A stretch of 64,000 bases of DNA from Bog-756 sp963710495. Lineage in GTDB: Bacteria > Actinomycetota > Acidimicrobiia > Acidimicrobiales > RAAP-2. The notes beneath the pieces are model-generated. The model had not been told where the DNA came from, did not search any database, and worked only from the letters and a program-made list of their open reading frames with translations. Of the stretch, positions 43,077-51,026 are shown piece after piece (the stretch's first letter is position 1; each line of letters begins with the position of its first letter). The position numbers and the translations under genes are program-made. Location of the stretch: assembly GCA_963710495.1 (NCBI GenBank), contig CAVQAI010000009.1:496001-560000 (forward strand), read 5' to 3'.

Positions 43077-43090
43077 GCGAAGGGCTCCCA

Positions 43091-43285
43091 GTGCTGGTTC
43101 GCATCGACCCGGACGTCTGCCAGGGGCATACCCTGTGCGCGCTGGCCGCGCCCGAGATCTTCCATCTCAACGACGAGGACGGCCACGCCTTCGTCGTCTC
43201 GGCGGAGGTGCCCCCCGGGCAGGAGGAGCTGGTCCGCAAAGCGGTCGCCACCTGTCCCGAGGGCGCCATCAGCGTCGACGACTGA
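43091..43285 (+). CDS. [3Fe-4S] ferredoxin
   Basis: A 64-residue ferredoxin from GTG 43091. Cluster ligands C10, C16 and C55 are kept and the fourth position is H13 in CQGHTLC, the pattern of P450-associated [3Fe-4S] proteins; CPEGAISV follows the last Cys. Donates electrons to the upstream P450. No ferredoxin reductase gene is present in the window, so a general reductase must serve it. Confidence 0.92.
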   Translation: MLVRIDPDVCQGHTLCALAAPEIFHLNDEDGHAFVVSAEVPPGQEELVRKAVATCPEGAISVDD

Positions 43286-43323
43286 GGCGCTCCCGGCCGC
43301 CCGGAGGGTCCTGCCCGGAGGGG

Positions 43324-43758
43324 TCAGGTCGGGAGCGGGAGTGGTGCTCCCTCGAGGGCCTTGGCCAACAGGGCCTGCAACTCGAGGCGCTCGGATGCGG
43401 TCAGCGAGGCGAGCACCTCGTGCTCGACACTCTCGATGCCACGTTCCGCCCGTTGCAGGGCTCGTACCCCCTGCTCGGTGGTCTCCACGATGTGCCTTCG
43501 CCGGTCCGTCGGGTCGCGGCGGCGCAGGGCGAAACCCGCCGCCTCGAGATCGTTCAGCAGGAGGACGAGATTGTTGGCGTCGATGCACAGCATCTCGCCC
43601 AGCTCCTGCTGTGGGATCGGGCTGTGCTCCCGGAGGTGGGCCAGCGTGACGAACTCCTTCAGCCGCATCCCGAGCAGGTCCTCCGGCGTACGCCGGTAGA
43701 CGAGGCGCGACAGCTGGGTCACCAACACCGTGACTCCGGGAGCGGTACTGCTCGACAT
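43324..43758 (-). CDS. MarR-family transcriptional regulator
   Basis: About 144 residues from ATG 43758 (frame open 11 codons further up). Residues 20-110 form the winged helix: GMRLKEFVTLAHLREH, QQELGEMLCIDANNLVLLLND, RRDPTDRRRHIVETTEQG. The DPTDRRRH wing is the MarR hallmark. Divergent from an MFS exporter with a perfect dyad inside that gene's promoter spacer, so it most likely represses the pump until a phenolic or similar ligand binds. Confidence 0.9.
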   Translation of the reverse strand: MSSSTAPGVTVLVTQLSRLVYRRTPEDLLGMRLKEFVTLAHLREHSPIPQQELGEMLCIDANNLVLLLNDLEAAGFALRRRDPTDRRRHIVETTEQGVRALQRAERGIESVEHEVLASLTASERLELQALLAKALEGAPLPLPT

Positions 43759-43797
43759 GGCGGGATTGTAGCAGAATTCCGTACTATGCACCCGAGG

Positions 43798-43826
43798 TTG
43801 ACGTTCACTTAGCTAGTGATTATCCT
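43798..43826 (+). promoter_or_regulatory. Promoter with dyad in the spacer, likely MarR operator
   Basis: TTGACG (43798-43803), 17-bp spacer, TATCCT (43821-43826). The spacer contains the perfect inverted repeat TCACT-TAGCT-AGTGA (43805-43819). Bound protein there would block RNA polymerase at the efflux-pump promoter. Confidence 0.65.
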
Positions 43827-43887
43827 CAATTCTGAAGCGAGTCACCCTCCAGCCTTCGTATGACCCTCAGCCTCGAGAGGACTTCCC

Positions 43888-45393
43888 ATTCCCTCAACCT
43901 TCGCCGCATTCGTTCACCACCGCCGGCGCTGGATCGCGCTGGTGGTCGTCTGCTTCGCCATGTTGATGAACATCCTGGACCAGACGATCGTGAACGTGGC
44001 CCTACCCACCATCCAGCGCGACCTGCACTTCTCGCAGGCATCGCTGGCCTGGGTGGTCGACGCCTACCTGATCACCTTCGGCGGCGCCCTCCTGCTGGCC
44101 GGGCGGCTGGGGGATCTCGTCGGACGGAAGAAGGTGTTCCTGGTCGGCGTGGCGCTGTTCGCCGTGTCTTCAGCCGCCTGCGGGGCGGCCAACAGCCAGC
44201 TCCTCCTCATCGTGGCCAGGTTCGCCCAGGGACTGGGGGCGGCCCTGTCGTCCTCGGTCATCCTCGCCATCATCGTGGCGGACTTCCCGGTCCCCGCCGA
44301 GCGGTCCAAGGCCATGAGCTCGTACATCATCGTGGCGGTCGGGGGTGGCTCGCTCGGCCTGCTCCTCGGTGGCTATGTGACCCAGGCCTTGAGCTGGCAC
44401 TGGATCTTCTTCATCAACATTCCCATCGGCGTGGCCACCTTCATTGCCGGTGCACTGCTGCTCGACGAGAACGCCGGCCTGGGTATGGGAGCCGGACTGG
44501 ACATCCCCGGCGCCGTGCTCAGCACGGCCGGCATGATGCTCGCCGTCTACGCCATCGTGAGCTCCAGTCAGTACGGCTGGGGCTCAGCCCACACAGTCGG
44601 CTTCGGGGCGGCAGCCCTGGTCGTGCTTGGCCTCTTCGGCCTGGTGGAGACCAAGGTGGCCACGCCCATGATGCCGAGGGCGGTCATACGCTCCCCCGGT
44701 TTGGTCAGTTCCAGCCTGGTCCGCGGCCTCATGGTCGTCGGGATGTACAGCACCTTCTTCATCGGTGTCCTCTACTTTCAGCATGTCCTCGGCTACGACC
44801 CGATCCGCACCGGCCTGGCCTTCCTGCCCCAGACCCTCTCGGTGGCGGTGATGTCAGCCGGGATCACGACCTGGCTCATGAATCGGTTCCAACCCAAGCG
44901 CACCGCCCTCGCCGGCCTGGTCGTGCTGGCCGCAGGTCTGTCCCTCTTCATCAGCTCCGGACCGGAGACGGCGTACTTCCCGCTCCTGTTCGTCGCCGTC
45001 CTGCTGATCGGCCTCGGTGCCGCCACCGCCTTCACCCCCCTGTTGACCTTGGCGGTGGCCGAGGTACCGGCCCGGGACGCAGGCATCGGCTCGGGCATCG
45101 TCAACGTCTCCCAGCAGGTGGCGGCGGCGTTCTCCGTGGCTGTTCTCGGGGCCGTCTCGAGCAGTCGCACCGCGGCGCTCCTGGCCCACGGCACGTCCAC
45201 TCGCAACGCGCTCGACGGCGGTTACCAGTTGGCCTTCGGTGTCGCTCTGGCCAGCGTTGTGACGGGCATCATCCTCGGCTCGCTGATCCTCAAGCGGGGT
45301 CCCGGGCCCAATGCGAGAGGTGCGGGAGCGGGCGCCGAGCACGATCGGACCGAGGAGTTGGTCTCGGAGACGATGATCGCCGAGGTCCTCTGA
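43888..45393 (+). CDS. DHA2-family MFS multidrug exporter, probable rare ATT start
   Basis: The 14-helix EmrB/QacA-type pump has helix 1 ALVVVCFAMLMNILDQTIVN, motif A GRLGDLVGRKKVFLVG, and VAVGGGSLGLLLGG in helix 5. The frame holds no ATG before helix 1; GTG 43942 falls inside it. An ATT at 43888 sits six bases after GAGAGGA and gives the normal N-terminus PSTFAAFVHHRRRW, making about 501 residues. An alternative is a lost base after ATG 43860 in another frame. Controlled by the divergent MarR. Confidence 0.8.
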   Translation: MPSTFAAFVHHRRRWIALVVVCFAMLMNILDQTIVNVALPTIQRDLHFSQASLAWVVDAYLITFGGALLLAGRLGDLVGRKKVFLVGVALFAVSSAACGAANSQLLLIVARFAQGLGAALSSSVILAIIVADFPVPAERSKAMSSYIIVAVGGGSLGLLLGGYVTQALSWHWIFFINIPIGVATFIAGALLLDENAGLGMGAGLDIPGAVLSTAGMMLAVYAIVSSSQYGWGSAHTVGFGAAALVVLGLFGLVETKVATPMMPRAVIRSPGLVSSSLVRGLMVVGMYSTFFIGVLYFQHVLGYDPIRTGLAFLPQTLSVAVMSAGITTWLMNRFQPKRTALAGLVVLAAGLSLFISSGPETAYFPLLFVAVLLIGLGAATAFTPLLTLAVAEVPARDAGIGSGIVNVSQQVAAAFSVAVLGAVSSSRTAALLAHGTSTRNALDGGYQLAFGVALASVVTGIILGSLILKRGPGPNARGAGAGAEHDRTEELVSETMIAEVL

Positions 45394-45531
45394 GTCCGGC
45401 CGCCCGCCCGGTCGAACCCGCCGGGCCAACCCGGGGCCGCCTGTTCCCGGGGTGGGCCACGGTTCATCGAGCGTTTACACCTCCGAAACCCGGCGTTTCC
45501 CGCCGTCGGTCAGAGTGGAGTCATCCGGTGG

Positions 45532-45561
45532 GGCGCTGATCCAGAGCAGGGGATCAGCGCC
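45532..45561. terminator. 11-bp perfect hairpin
   Basis: GGCGCTGATCC, loop AGAGCAGG, GGATCAGCGCC. No U-tract follows, so it would be a U-less actinobacterial terminator or a structured leader element. It lies 139 bp after the efflux-pump stop. Confidence 0.5.
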
Positions 45562-45586
45562 AGTCGGGCATTGGACCAGGGGTCGA

Positions 45587-45631
45587 AGCTCCACCACGCC
45601 AAGATGTCCCCCGTCTCGGCGTGGTGGAGCT
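45587..45631. terminator. 14-bp perfect hairpin with 17-base loop
   Basis: AGCTCCACCACGCC, loop of 17 bases, GGCGTGGTGGAGCT. The stem is strictly perfect and 25 bp after the first hairpin. It may be a bidirectional terminator or part of the 5' leader of the following amidotransferase-like gene. Confidence 0.5.
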
Positions 45632-45734
45632 CCCCCGACCGGGCTCGCGCCGGCCGTCCAGTGGTCCCCAGATTCGACCGATGGCGACGGCCGGGATCGG
45701 GCTCCGTCAGGATGGCCCTGCCCTAGGCTGACCG

Positions 45735-46457
45735 GTGGTGGGTGCTGACCGGAACGATGGAGCGAAGTGGATCGCCGTCGTCGGTGACCGGATCCCCGGC
45801 TTCGAGCCGCAGGACTCGATCGGCGGAGCCATCGAGGACGCCGCCCACCTCCTCGGGCAGAAATGCCCCGCGGTCCGGTGGATCCCCACCGATGCCCTCG
45901 ATCGGGAGGGAGCCGAACTGCTCACCGGGGCTTCGGCCGTCTGGTGCGCTCCGGGCGGTCCATACCGAAGCCTGGACGGGGCGCTCGAAGGGATTCGCTG
46001 GGCGCGAGAGACTCGGGTCCCCTTCCTCGGCACATGTGCCGGGTTCCAGCACGGGGTCCTCGAATACGCCCGGAACGTCATGGGATACCGCGGTGCGGCC
46101 CACGCCGAGTACCAACCCACGGTGGACGGCGAGCTGTTCATCGAGGAATTGCTGTGTTCGCTCGTCGGCCAGACCATGGAGGTCGATCTCGTCGATTCGG
46201 AGCTGGTCGCCCTCTACGGTGACCCGCACCCCAAGGAGCGGTACTACTGCCGGTTCGGGTTGAACCCAGCCTGGCGAACGTCGCTCCACGACGCGGGACT
46301 GCTCGTGGCGGGGGTGGACGCCGGCGACGGGGACGTTCGCCTGCTCCGCCTGGCCGACCACCCCTATTTCGTGCTCACCCTCTTCGTCCCCCAGACGTCC
46401 TCGTCCCCCGGTCGCCCCCATCCTCTCGTTGCCGGCTGGCTGGATGCGGCACACTAG
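45735..46457 (+). CDS. CTP-synthase amidotransferase-domain-like protein without catalytic His-Glu
   Basis: 240 residues from GTG 45735. It matches the C-terminal class I glutamine amidotransferase domain of PyrG without the synthetase half: VWCAPGGPYRSLDGALEGI and FLGTCAGFQHGVLEYARNV, nucleophile C101. Where CTP synthase has FHPE the C-terminus reads HPYFVLTLFVPQT, so the His-Glu partners are absent. It corresponds to the family annotated as CTP synthase C-terminal region-related proteins, some with selenocysteine at the nucleophile position. Function unknown. Confidence 0.85.
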   Translation: MVGADRNDGAKWIAVVGDRIPGFEPQDSIGGAIEDAAHLLGQKCPAVRWIPTDALDREGAELLTGASAVWCAPGGPYRSLDGALEGIRWARETRVPFLGTCAGFQHGVLEYARNVMGYRGAAHAEYQPTVDGELFIEELLCSLVGQTMEVDLVDSELVALYGDPHPKERYYCRFGLNPAWRTSLHDAGLLVAGVDAGDGDVRLLRLADHPYFVLTLFVPQTSSSPGRPHPLVAGWLDAAH

Positions 46458-46541
46458 TGCCGCACCGACGCGCCGGCCCGGTGGCGTGCCGGTTGAGCCC
46501 AGCGATACACGTCACACCACACACTTGATGGGCTGTCTCCT

Positions 46542-47105
46542 GTGCTGACGCGCCATCGCGGGACCGAAGGTGTCTTCCTCGTGTCGTTGGTGGTTTGCGC
46601 CGGATGCGGAGTTGGATCCGCCGACAAGGCGCCGACCACCGCCCATCCGAGCTCGACGATCAGCGCATCGACGAGCTCCCCGGCCACCACGACACCGCCC
46701 GCCACGTCGGCCACGTCGGCCCCGTCGGCCTCGGTCAGCCCGAGCACGAAGAACACGGTTGGGATCCAACAGCCGATCTCATCCGGTCCGCTCCATGACG
46801 CGCTTGTCCAGTCGGCAACCTCCAGCGGGTCCTATACGCCGAGAGAGCTGGCGATCGCGGCAACGATCGATCCGCACAATGCCGGCTGGGCGGAGTTCGC
46901 CGTCAATGCGGCACCCGGGTATGCAACCCAGGTACAGGGCGGGATCGGGCTCGCCGAGTCTGTGAACGGCGTGTGGACCGTCGTCACCATCGGGAGCGGC
47001 GGAGTCGGGTGCAACGGCAACGCTCCCCAGAACGGCGTCCCCCCATCGGTGCTTGCCGACTTCGGTGCCACATGCCCACAGGGAGTCGTCTATCGGCCCG
47101 GTTGA
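46542..47105 (+). CDS. Secreted Ser/Thr-rich protein, putative lipoprotein
   Basis: 187 residues. N-terminal hydrophobic segment EGVFLVSLVVCAGC may be a signal with a Cys after it, followed by a Ser/Thr/Ala/Pro stretch to about residue 70. The C-terminal 110 residues (RELAIAATIDPHNAGWAEFAV; GIGLAESVNGVWTVVTIGSGG; two Cys near the end) form a small domain I do not recognise. Probably cell-envelope; function unknown. Confidence 0.65.
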   Translation: MLTRHRGTEGVFLVSLVVCAGCGVGSADKAPTTAHPSSTISASTSSPATTTPPATSATSAPSASVSPSTKNTVGIQQPISSGPLHDALVQSATSSGSYTPRELAIAATIDPHNAGWAEFAVNAAPGYATQVQGGIGLAESVNGVWTVVTIGSGGVGCNGNAPQNGVPPSVLADFGATCPQGVVYRPG

Positions 47106-47173
47106 GGACCGGGCCCGCGGCGTCCCCGAGACGAAGCGTTCAGGCCGAACGACAAATGCCTTCGGCGACCTCG

Positions 47174-47797
47174 TCAGTCGGTCAGGGCCCGCGCCACAAA
47201 GGCGAGGGCGGACTCCACCAGCGCTTCGTCGACCGAGTCCGGGTCGAGTGCCCTCATGAACCAGATGCCACGGAAGAGGGCCTCGACGATCCTGGCCATC
47301 CTGGTGGCCGACTCGAGTTCACTGAGATTCTCCCGGGTTCGCTGCCCGGCAATGAGCTGGGCCACAGCAGCGATATTGGCCTCATCGAGCTCGGCCAGCT
47401 TGCGCCGGGCCACGGGATTCCGCATGGCGAAGAGGGCGAACTCCATGTAGAGAGCAGCCCACCGGTCCGGCAGCAGAGGCTGGGTGGCGCCCCCGAGGAT
47501 GAGGGGCAGGAAGTCCCCGAGCCGCGCATCGGCCGGGATGTCCGAGGCCTGCAGCGTTGCCCGAAGAGATTCCATCTCCCGCGAGTACGTGGCCTCGAGG
47601 AGCGCCAGGAAGAGGTCCTCCTTGTTCTTGAAGTTCGAGTACACCGCGCCCTTGCTGAACCCGGCGCCGGCGGCGACCGCGTCGAGGGAGGCACCGTGGA
47701 ACCCACGTTCGGCGAACACCTGGGCCGCCGCAGCGAGCAGGTGCTCTCTCGTCTGCTGACGCCGACGATCCGGGGTGAGAGGTTCAAGGACGGCCAT
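47174..47797 (-). CDS. TetR-family transcriptional regulator
   Basis: 207 residues. N-terminal HTH at residues 12-60: RQQTREHLLAAAAQVFAERG, GASLDAVAAGAGFSKGAVYSNFKNKEDLF. The C-terminal ligand region is of the common TetR_C type. Divergent from the ABC exporter operon; the intergenic palindrome at 47820-47833 overlaps both promoters, so it probably represses itself and the exporter. Confidence 0.92.
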   Translation of the reverse strand: MAVLEPLTPDRRRQQTREHLLAAAAQVFAERGFHGASLDAVAAGAGFSKGAVYSNFKNKEDLFLALLEATYSREMESLRATLQASDIPADARLGDFLPLILGGATQPLLPDRWAALYMEFALFAMRNPVARRKLAELDEANIAAVAQLIAGQRTRENLSELESATRMARIVEALFRGIWFMRALDPDSVDEALVESALAFVARALTD

Positions 47798-47839
47798 TGA
47801 CTCCCTGCCAGTATATCGAATACTCTTGAGTATGTAGAG
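47797..47839. promoter_or_regulatory. Overlapping divergent promoters with 14-bp TetR operator
   Basis: Forward: TTGACT (47797-47802), 16-bp spacer, AATACT (47819-47824). Reverse: TCTACA (47838-47833), 17-bp spacer, TATACT (47815-47810). The palindrome ATACTC-TT-GAGTAT (47820-47833) lies on the forward -10 and in the reverse spacer. The tetR transcript would have an almost leaderless start. Confidence 0.6.
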
Positions 47840-47844
47840 TTCGT

Positions 47845-47868
47845 ATGGGTATGAGAAATGGGTATGAG
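47845..47868. repeat. Direct repeat ATGGGTATGAG at the exporter start
   Basis: Copies at 47845-47855 and 47858-47868. Each carries an ATG, which obscures the true start of the ABC gene; the better-placed GAGGAG before GTG 47876 suggests the repeat is leader sequence. Confidence 0.5.
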
Positions 47869-47875
47869 GAGTGGC

Positions 47876-48841
47876 GTGTCGCCGGGACCCCGATCACCGT
47901 CTGCCATCTCGACCAGGGGCTTGCTTCGGCGATTCGGGGCCATGACCGCCCTCGGCGGTATCGATCTCGACGTTCGGCCCGGGGAGATCTACGGGTTCCT
48001 CGGACCCAACGGGGCGGGAAAATCGACGCTCATCCGGATCCTCTGCACCCTGCTCCGTCCCACCGGTGGCGAGGCCATGGTGGCGGGCTACGACGTCGAG
48101 CGCCACCCGGAAGAAGTTCGGGTCAGAATCGGCGTCGCCCTCCAGGAGGCCGCGCTCGACGACCGGCAGTCCGGGCGCGAGCTGCTCGTGCTCCAGGGTC
48201 GCCTCTACGGGCTCCGCGCCGTCGAGATCAGGCGGCGCCTCGCCCAGGTCCTCGACCTCGTCGACATCGGCGTGGCCATCGACCGGCGCATCGGGACGTA
48301 CTCGGGTGGGATGAAACGCCGGCTCGACCTGGCCGCCGCCCTGATCCACAATCCTCAGGTCCTCTTCCTCGACGAACCGACCACCGGCCTCGACCCGACC
48401 AGCCGGGCCAACGTATGGGCCGAGGTCCGGCGGCTCAATACCGAGCTCGGGATGACCATCTTCCTCACCACGCAGTACTTGGAGGAGGCTGACGCCCTGG
48501 CCGAACGGGTGGGGATCATCTCGAGGGGGCATCTCGTGGCCGAAGGTTCACCGGACGTCCTCAAGCATTCCTTCGGGCCGGACGTGATCGTGGCCGAGGT
48601 GTGCGGCGATGACCCGGGCGCGACAGCCAGGCTGACCGAGCTCACCGGGGTGGACCAGGTGTCCGTCGAAGCGGGCCGGATCACGATCACCGCCTCGGAC
48701 GGCCCGGCGGCACTCAGCCCGGTTGCGCTCTCCCTGGCCGGGGCGTGCCTCGACGTGAAGAGCCTCACCTTGCGCACACCGACGCTGGACGACGTGTTCG
48801 AGCAACTCACCGGATCCCACGTCGAGACCATGCGGTCATGA
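47876..48841 (+). CDS. DrrA-like ABC exporter ATPase
   Basis: About 321 residues from GTG 47876, preferred because GAGGAG lies just upstream; ATG 47858 is the other candidate. Walker A GPNGAGKST, Q-loop VALQEAAL, signature YSGGMKRRLDLA, Walker B LFLDEPTTGLDPTSR, then the C-terminal extension typical of daunorubicin-resistance-like ATPases (EVCGDDPGATARLTEL). Stop overlaps the permease start (ATGA). Energises drug or lipid export. Confidence 0.92.
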   Translation: MSPGPRSPSAISTRGLLRRFGAMTALGGIDLDVRPGEIYGFLGPNGAGKSTLIRILCTLLRPTGGEAMVAGYDVERHPEEVRVRIGVALQEAALDDRQSGRELLVLQGRLYGLRAVEIRRRLAQVLDLVDIGVAIDRRIGTYSGGMKRRLDLAAALIHNPQVLFLDEPTTGLDPTSRANVWAEVRRLNTELGMTIFLTTQYLEEADALAERVGIISRGHLVAEGSPDVLKHSFGPDVIVAEVCGDDPGATARLTELTGVDQVSVEAGRITITASDGPAALSPVALSLAGACLDVKSLTLRTPTLDDVFEQLTGSHVETMRS

Positions 48842-49644
48842 AGGGCGGCCCCGCCGAGGATCGGGCGATGGTGGCCCGTGAGGCCAGTGTCTACCGGGAC
48901 ATCGTCTCCGTCGCCGGGCGGGCGTTGCGCCAAATTCCTCGCGAGCCGGCCTCTGTCCTCCCCGCCGTCTTCGTCCCGGCCTTCTTCTACGCCGTCAACC
49001 TGGGAGCCTTGGAGAACCTCGCCCGGCAGGCCTCGGGTCTCAACTACAAGGCATTCCTGATGCCCATGGCGATCGCCTTCGCCGTGACGGGGATGTCGCG
49101 GGCGCCGACCTTGGTCACCGACATCCAGGGCGGCTACTTCGACCGGTTGTGCATGACCCCGGTCCGGCGGATCGCCCTCCTGCTCGGGCTGATGGTCGCC
49201 GACGTCGTCGTCGTCATCGCCCTCTGCCTTCCCGTGCTGGCCATCGGCTACGGCGAGGGGGTGAGGTTCGCGACCGGCATCAGCGGGATCCTGGTCTTCA
49301 TCGGGTTCTCCGCGCTGTGGGGCCTCGTCTTCACCGGCTTCCCCTACGCCGTCGCCCTCAAGACGGGGAGCCCGGCCGCCGTCAACGCCTGCTTCGTGGT
49401 CTTCTTCCCCCTGTTCTTCCTCACCGATGCCGTCGTGCCCAAGCCGGCGCTCACCGGTTGGTTCTCGACCGTGGCCACCTACAACCCCATCACCTACCTG
49501 CTCGGGGCGCTGAGATCCCTGATCACCTCGGGATGGGAGGCCGGGAGCCTGCTGAAGGGGCTGGCCGCCTTGGGCGGGATCGGGCTGGTCAGCATGTCCA
49601 TGGCCCTGGCCGCCTTCCGGGGACGATTGAGCCGGGGGGACTGA
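48838..49644 (+). CDS. ABC-2-type exporter permease (DrrB-like)
   Basis: 268 residues from ATG 48838, overlapping the ATPase stop by four bases. Six hydrophobic segments and the ABC-2 family features FDRLCMTPVRR (coupling region) and FPLFFLTDAVVPKPALTGWFST with YNPITYLLGALRSL near the C-terminus. Forms the membrane half of a two-gene exporter regulated by the divergent TetR. Confidence 0.92.
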   Translation: MKGGPAEDRAMVAREASVYRDIVSVAGRALRQIPREPASVLPAVFVPAFFYAVNLGALENLARQASGLNYKAFLMPMAIAFAVTGMSRAPTLVTDIQGGYFDRLCMTPVRRIALLLGLMVADVVVVIALCLPVLAIGYGEGVRFATGISGILVFIGFSALWGLVFTGFPYAVALKTGSPAAVNACFVVFFPLFFLTDAVVPKPALTGWFSTVATYNPITYLLGALRSLITSGWEAGSLLKGLAALGGIGLVSMSMALAAFRGRLSRGD

Positions 49645-49661
49645 TCGGCCGATCGGGCCGG

Positions 49662-50546
49662 TCAGAGACGCTCGGCCACCGGCTTCGCCTGCTCCGGGTC
49701 ACCCGAGGCGAACGCCCGGATCATGCCGTCCTGGGAGAAGGACGCCAGCAGTTCACCGCGCTCGGTGAACACCTGGCCCCGTACGTGGGACATGCCGCTC
49801 CCCACCTGGACGCTCTCGTGGTGATACAGGAGCCAGCCGTCCCAGCGGACCGGTTCGTGGAAGGTCACCGCAATGGCGATCACGCCGGTGGAGAGACTGT
49901 CGTGGGCCATCGACGTGCCGATCCCCCGGTGTGGCCGCATGGTCGCCGAGATGGACAGGTGCCCGGTGAAGTGGGCGATCAGCGCCTTGGCCAACGCCGC
50001 GGTCTGCGGAATGGGCACGTACCGGAGCCAGGCGTCGAGGACCGGAGGGCCGACATCGTCGGGGTCGTTCGGATCGCCCACGCCGACCAGCCGCAGCTGG
50101 CGACCCTCGAGCGGCATCGAGCACTGGGTGGCGTCCATCGGCGACCCGACCGGGGGCATGGCCGCGCTGTGCCTGATGACGTCGGGCTGTTCGACGTCCA
50201 ACAGGACGGTGATGGATGAGCAGCGTCGCCCGCCCTGGACGACGCTGACCACCGCACTGGCGAAGGTGCGGCCCTCGTGGAGCACGTCCACGTCGAATCG
50301 GATGGCCCGTTCGTCGTCCACCACGCGAACGAACACCGCCCGGGCAGAGCGCACGGTATGCCGGGGGAAGGTCTTGGAGCAGGCCACGATGGCCTGGGCC
50401 AGCAACTGGCTGCCGTCCACCACCCGACGAACGCCTCCATCGCTGACGCCGGTGAAGCACCGGTCCCCGGTCGGCTCGACGTCGAAGATCTCGAGCATCC
50501 TGACCACCGAGGACACCGGGGCCGCCGCCGGCCGGAGGTCGGTCAT
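49662..50546 (-). CDS. TesB-like acyl-CoA thioesterase (double hot-dog)
   Basis: 294 residues. Two tandem hot-dog halves: GGVRRVVDGSQLLAQAIVA in the first and MAHDSLSTGVIAIAVTFHEP with LLYHHESVQVGSGMSHVRGQ in the second, the latter being the TesB signature region (HES...GR-GQ). Hydrolyses acyl-CoAs to free acids. Start ATG overlaps the upstream DUF427 gene by four bases, making an operon. Confidence 0.87.
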   Translation of the reverse strand: MTDLRPAAAPVSSVVRMLEIFDVEPTGDRCFTGVSDGGVRRVVDGSQLLAQAIVACSKTFPRHTVRSARAVFVRVVDDERAIRFDVDVLHEGRTFASAVVSVVQGGRRCSSITVLLDVEQPDVIRHSAAMPPVGSPMDATQCSMPLEGRQLRLVGVGDPNDPDDVGPPVLDAWLRYVPIPQTAALAKALIAHFTGHLSISATMRPHRGIGTSMAHDSLSTGVIAIAVTFHEPVRWDGWLLYHHESVQVGSGMSHVRGQVFTERGELLASFSQDGMIRAFASGDPEQAKPVAERL

Positions 50547-50932
50547 CGCCCCGAGACAGCCGGATCGGCCGTACCGACCCGGACCTGGACGGCATCCTGG
50601 AAGAAGGCCACGTAGCCGGCCAGCCGCCCGACCTCGGGGTAGGGCTCGTCGTAGGTCCAGGCGAGCACATCCCCTCCGGGCCCCGGGTACTTCCGATAGC
50701 TGGCGGTTCCCTTGAAGGGGCAGCGGGTCGTCCGCTCATCGGGCAGGAAGAGATCCAGTCGTACATCCTCGGGCGGGAAGTAGAAGACGAGACCGTGGTC
50801 CTGCTCGTCGACCAGCAGGCACCGGTCGCTGTCGGCCAGCACCTCGTCGCCGACGCTGGCCGTCACCCGGTTGCGACGGGCCAGGATGTCCACTCGGTAG
50901 TCGGGACGGTCGACGAACCCGGACGGTTCCAT
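50543..50932 (-). CDS. DUF427-domain protein
   Basis: 129 residues from ATG 50932 (AGAGGAG five bases upstream). Typical DUF427 core: RVTASVGDEVLADSDRCLLV, VFYFPPEDVRLDLFLP, TTRCPFKGTASYRKY and ...VGRLAGYVAFFQDAVQV. Small beta-rich proteins of unknown function, common in actinobacteria. Coupled to the thioesterase. Confidence 0.9.
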   Translation of the reverse strand: MEPSGFVDRPDYRVDILARRNRVTASVGDEVLADSDRCLLVDEQDHGLVFYFPPEDVRLDLFLPDERTTRCPFKGTASYRKYPGPGGDVLAWTYDEPYPEVGRLAGYVAFFQDAVQVRVGTADPAVSGR

Positions 50933-51026
50933 GGGGTCTCCTCTGACCTGGGCCAACTGCACGACCCAACGCCACTGACCGTAGTACCCCCTGGGCGACG
51001 AAGGCCTCTCGGTCCGACCCCGGCGC

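Larger units (their letters stand above)
45394..45734. other. 341-bp intergenic region containing two perfect hairpins
   Basis: No gene is visible. Two long inverted repeats (45532-45561 and 45587-45631) occupy the middle of it; the remainder is unstructured GC-rich sequence. Confidence 0.6.

Noticed and set aside
43860..45539. 559-codon frame starting at ATG 43860
   Set aside because: Its product beyond the first few residues is a shadow of the MFS exporter, whose helices and motif A are in the other frame.
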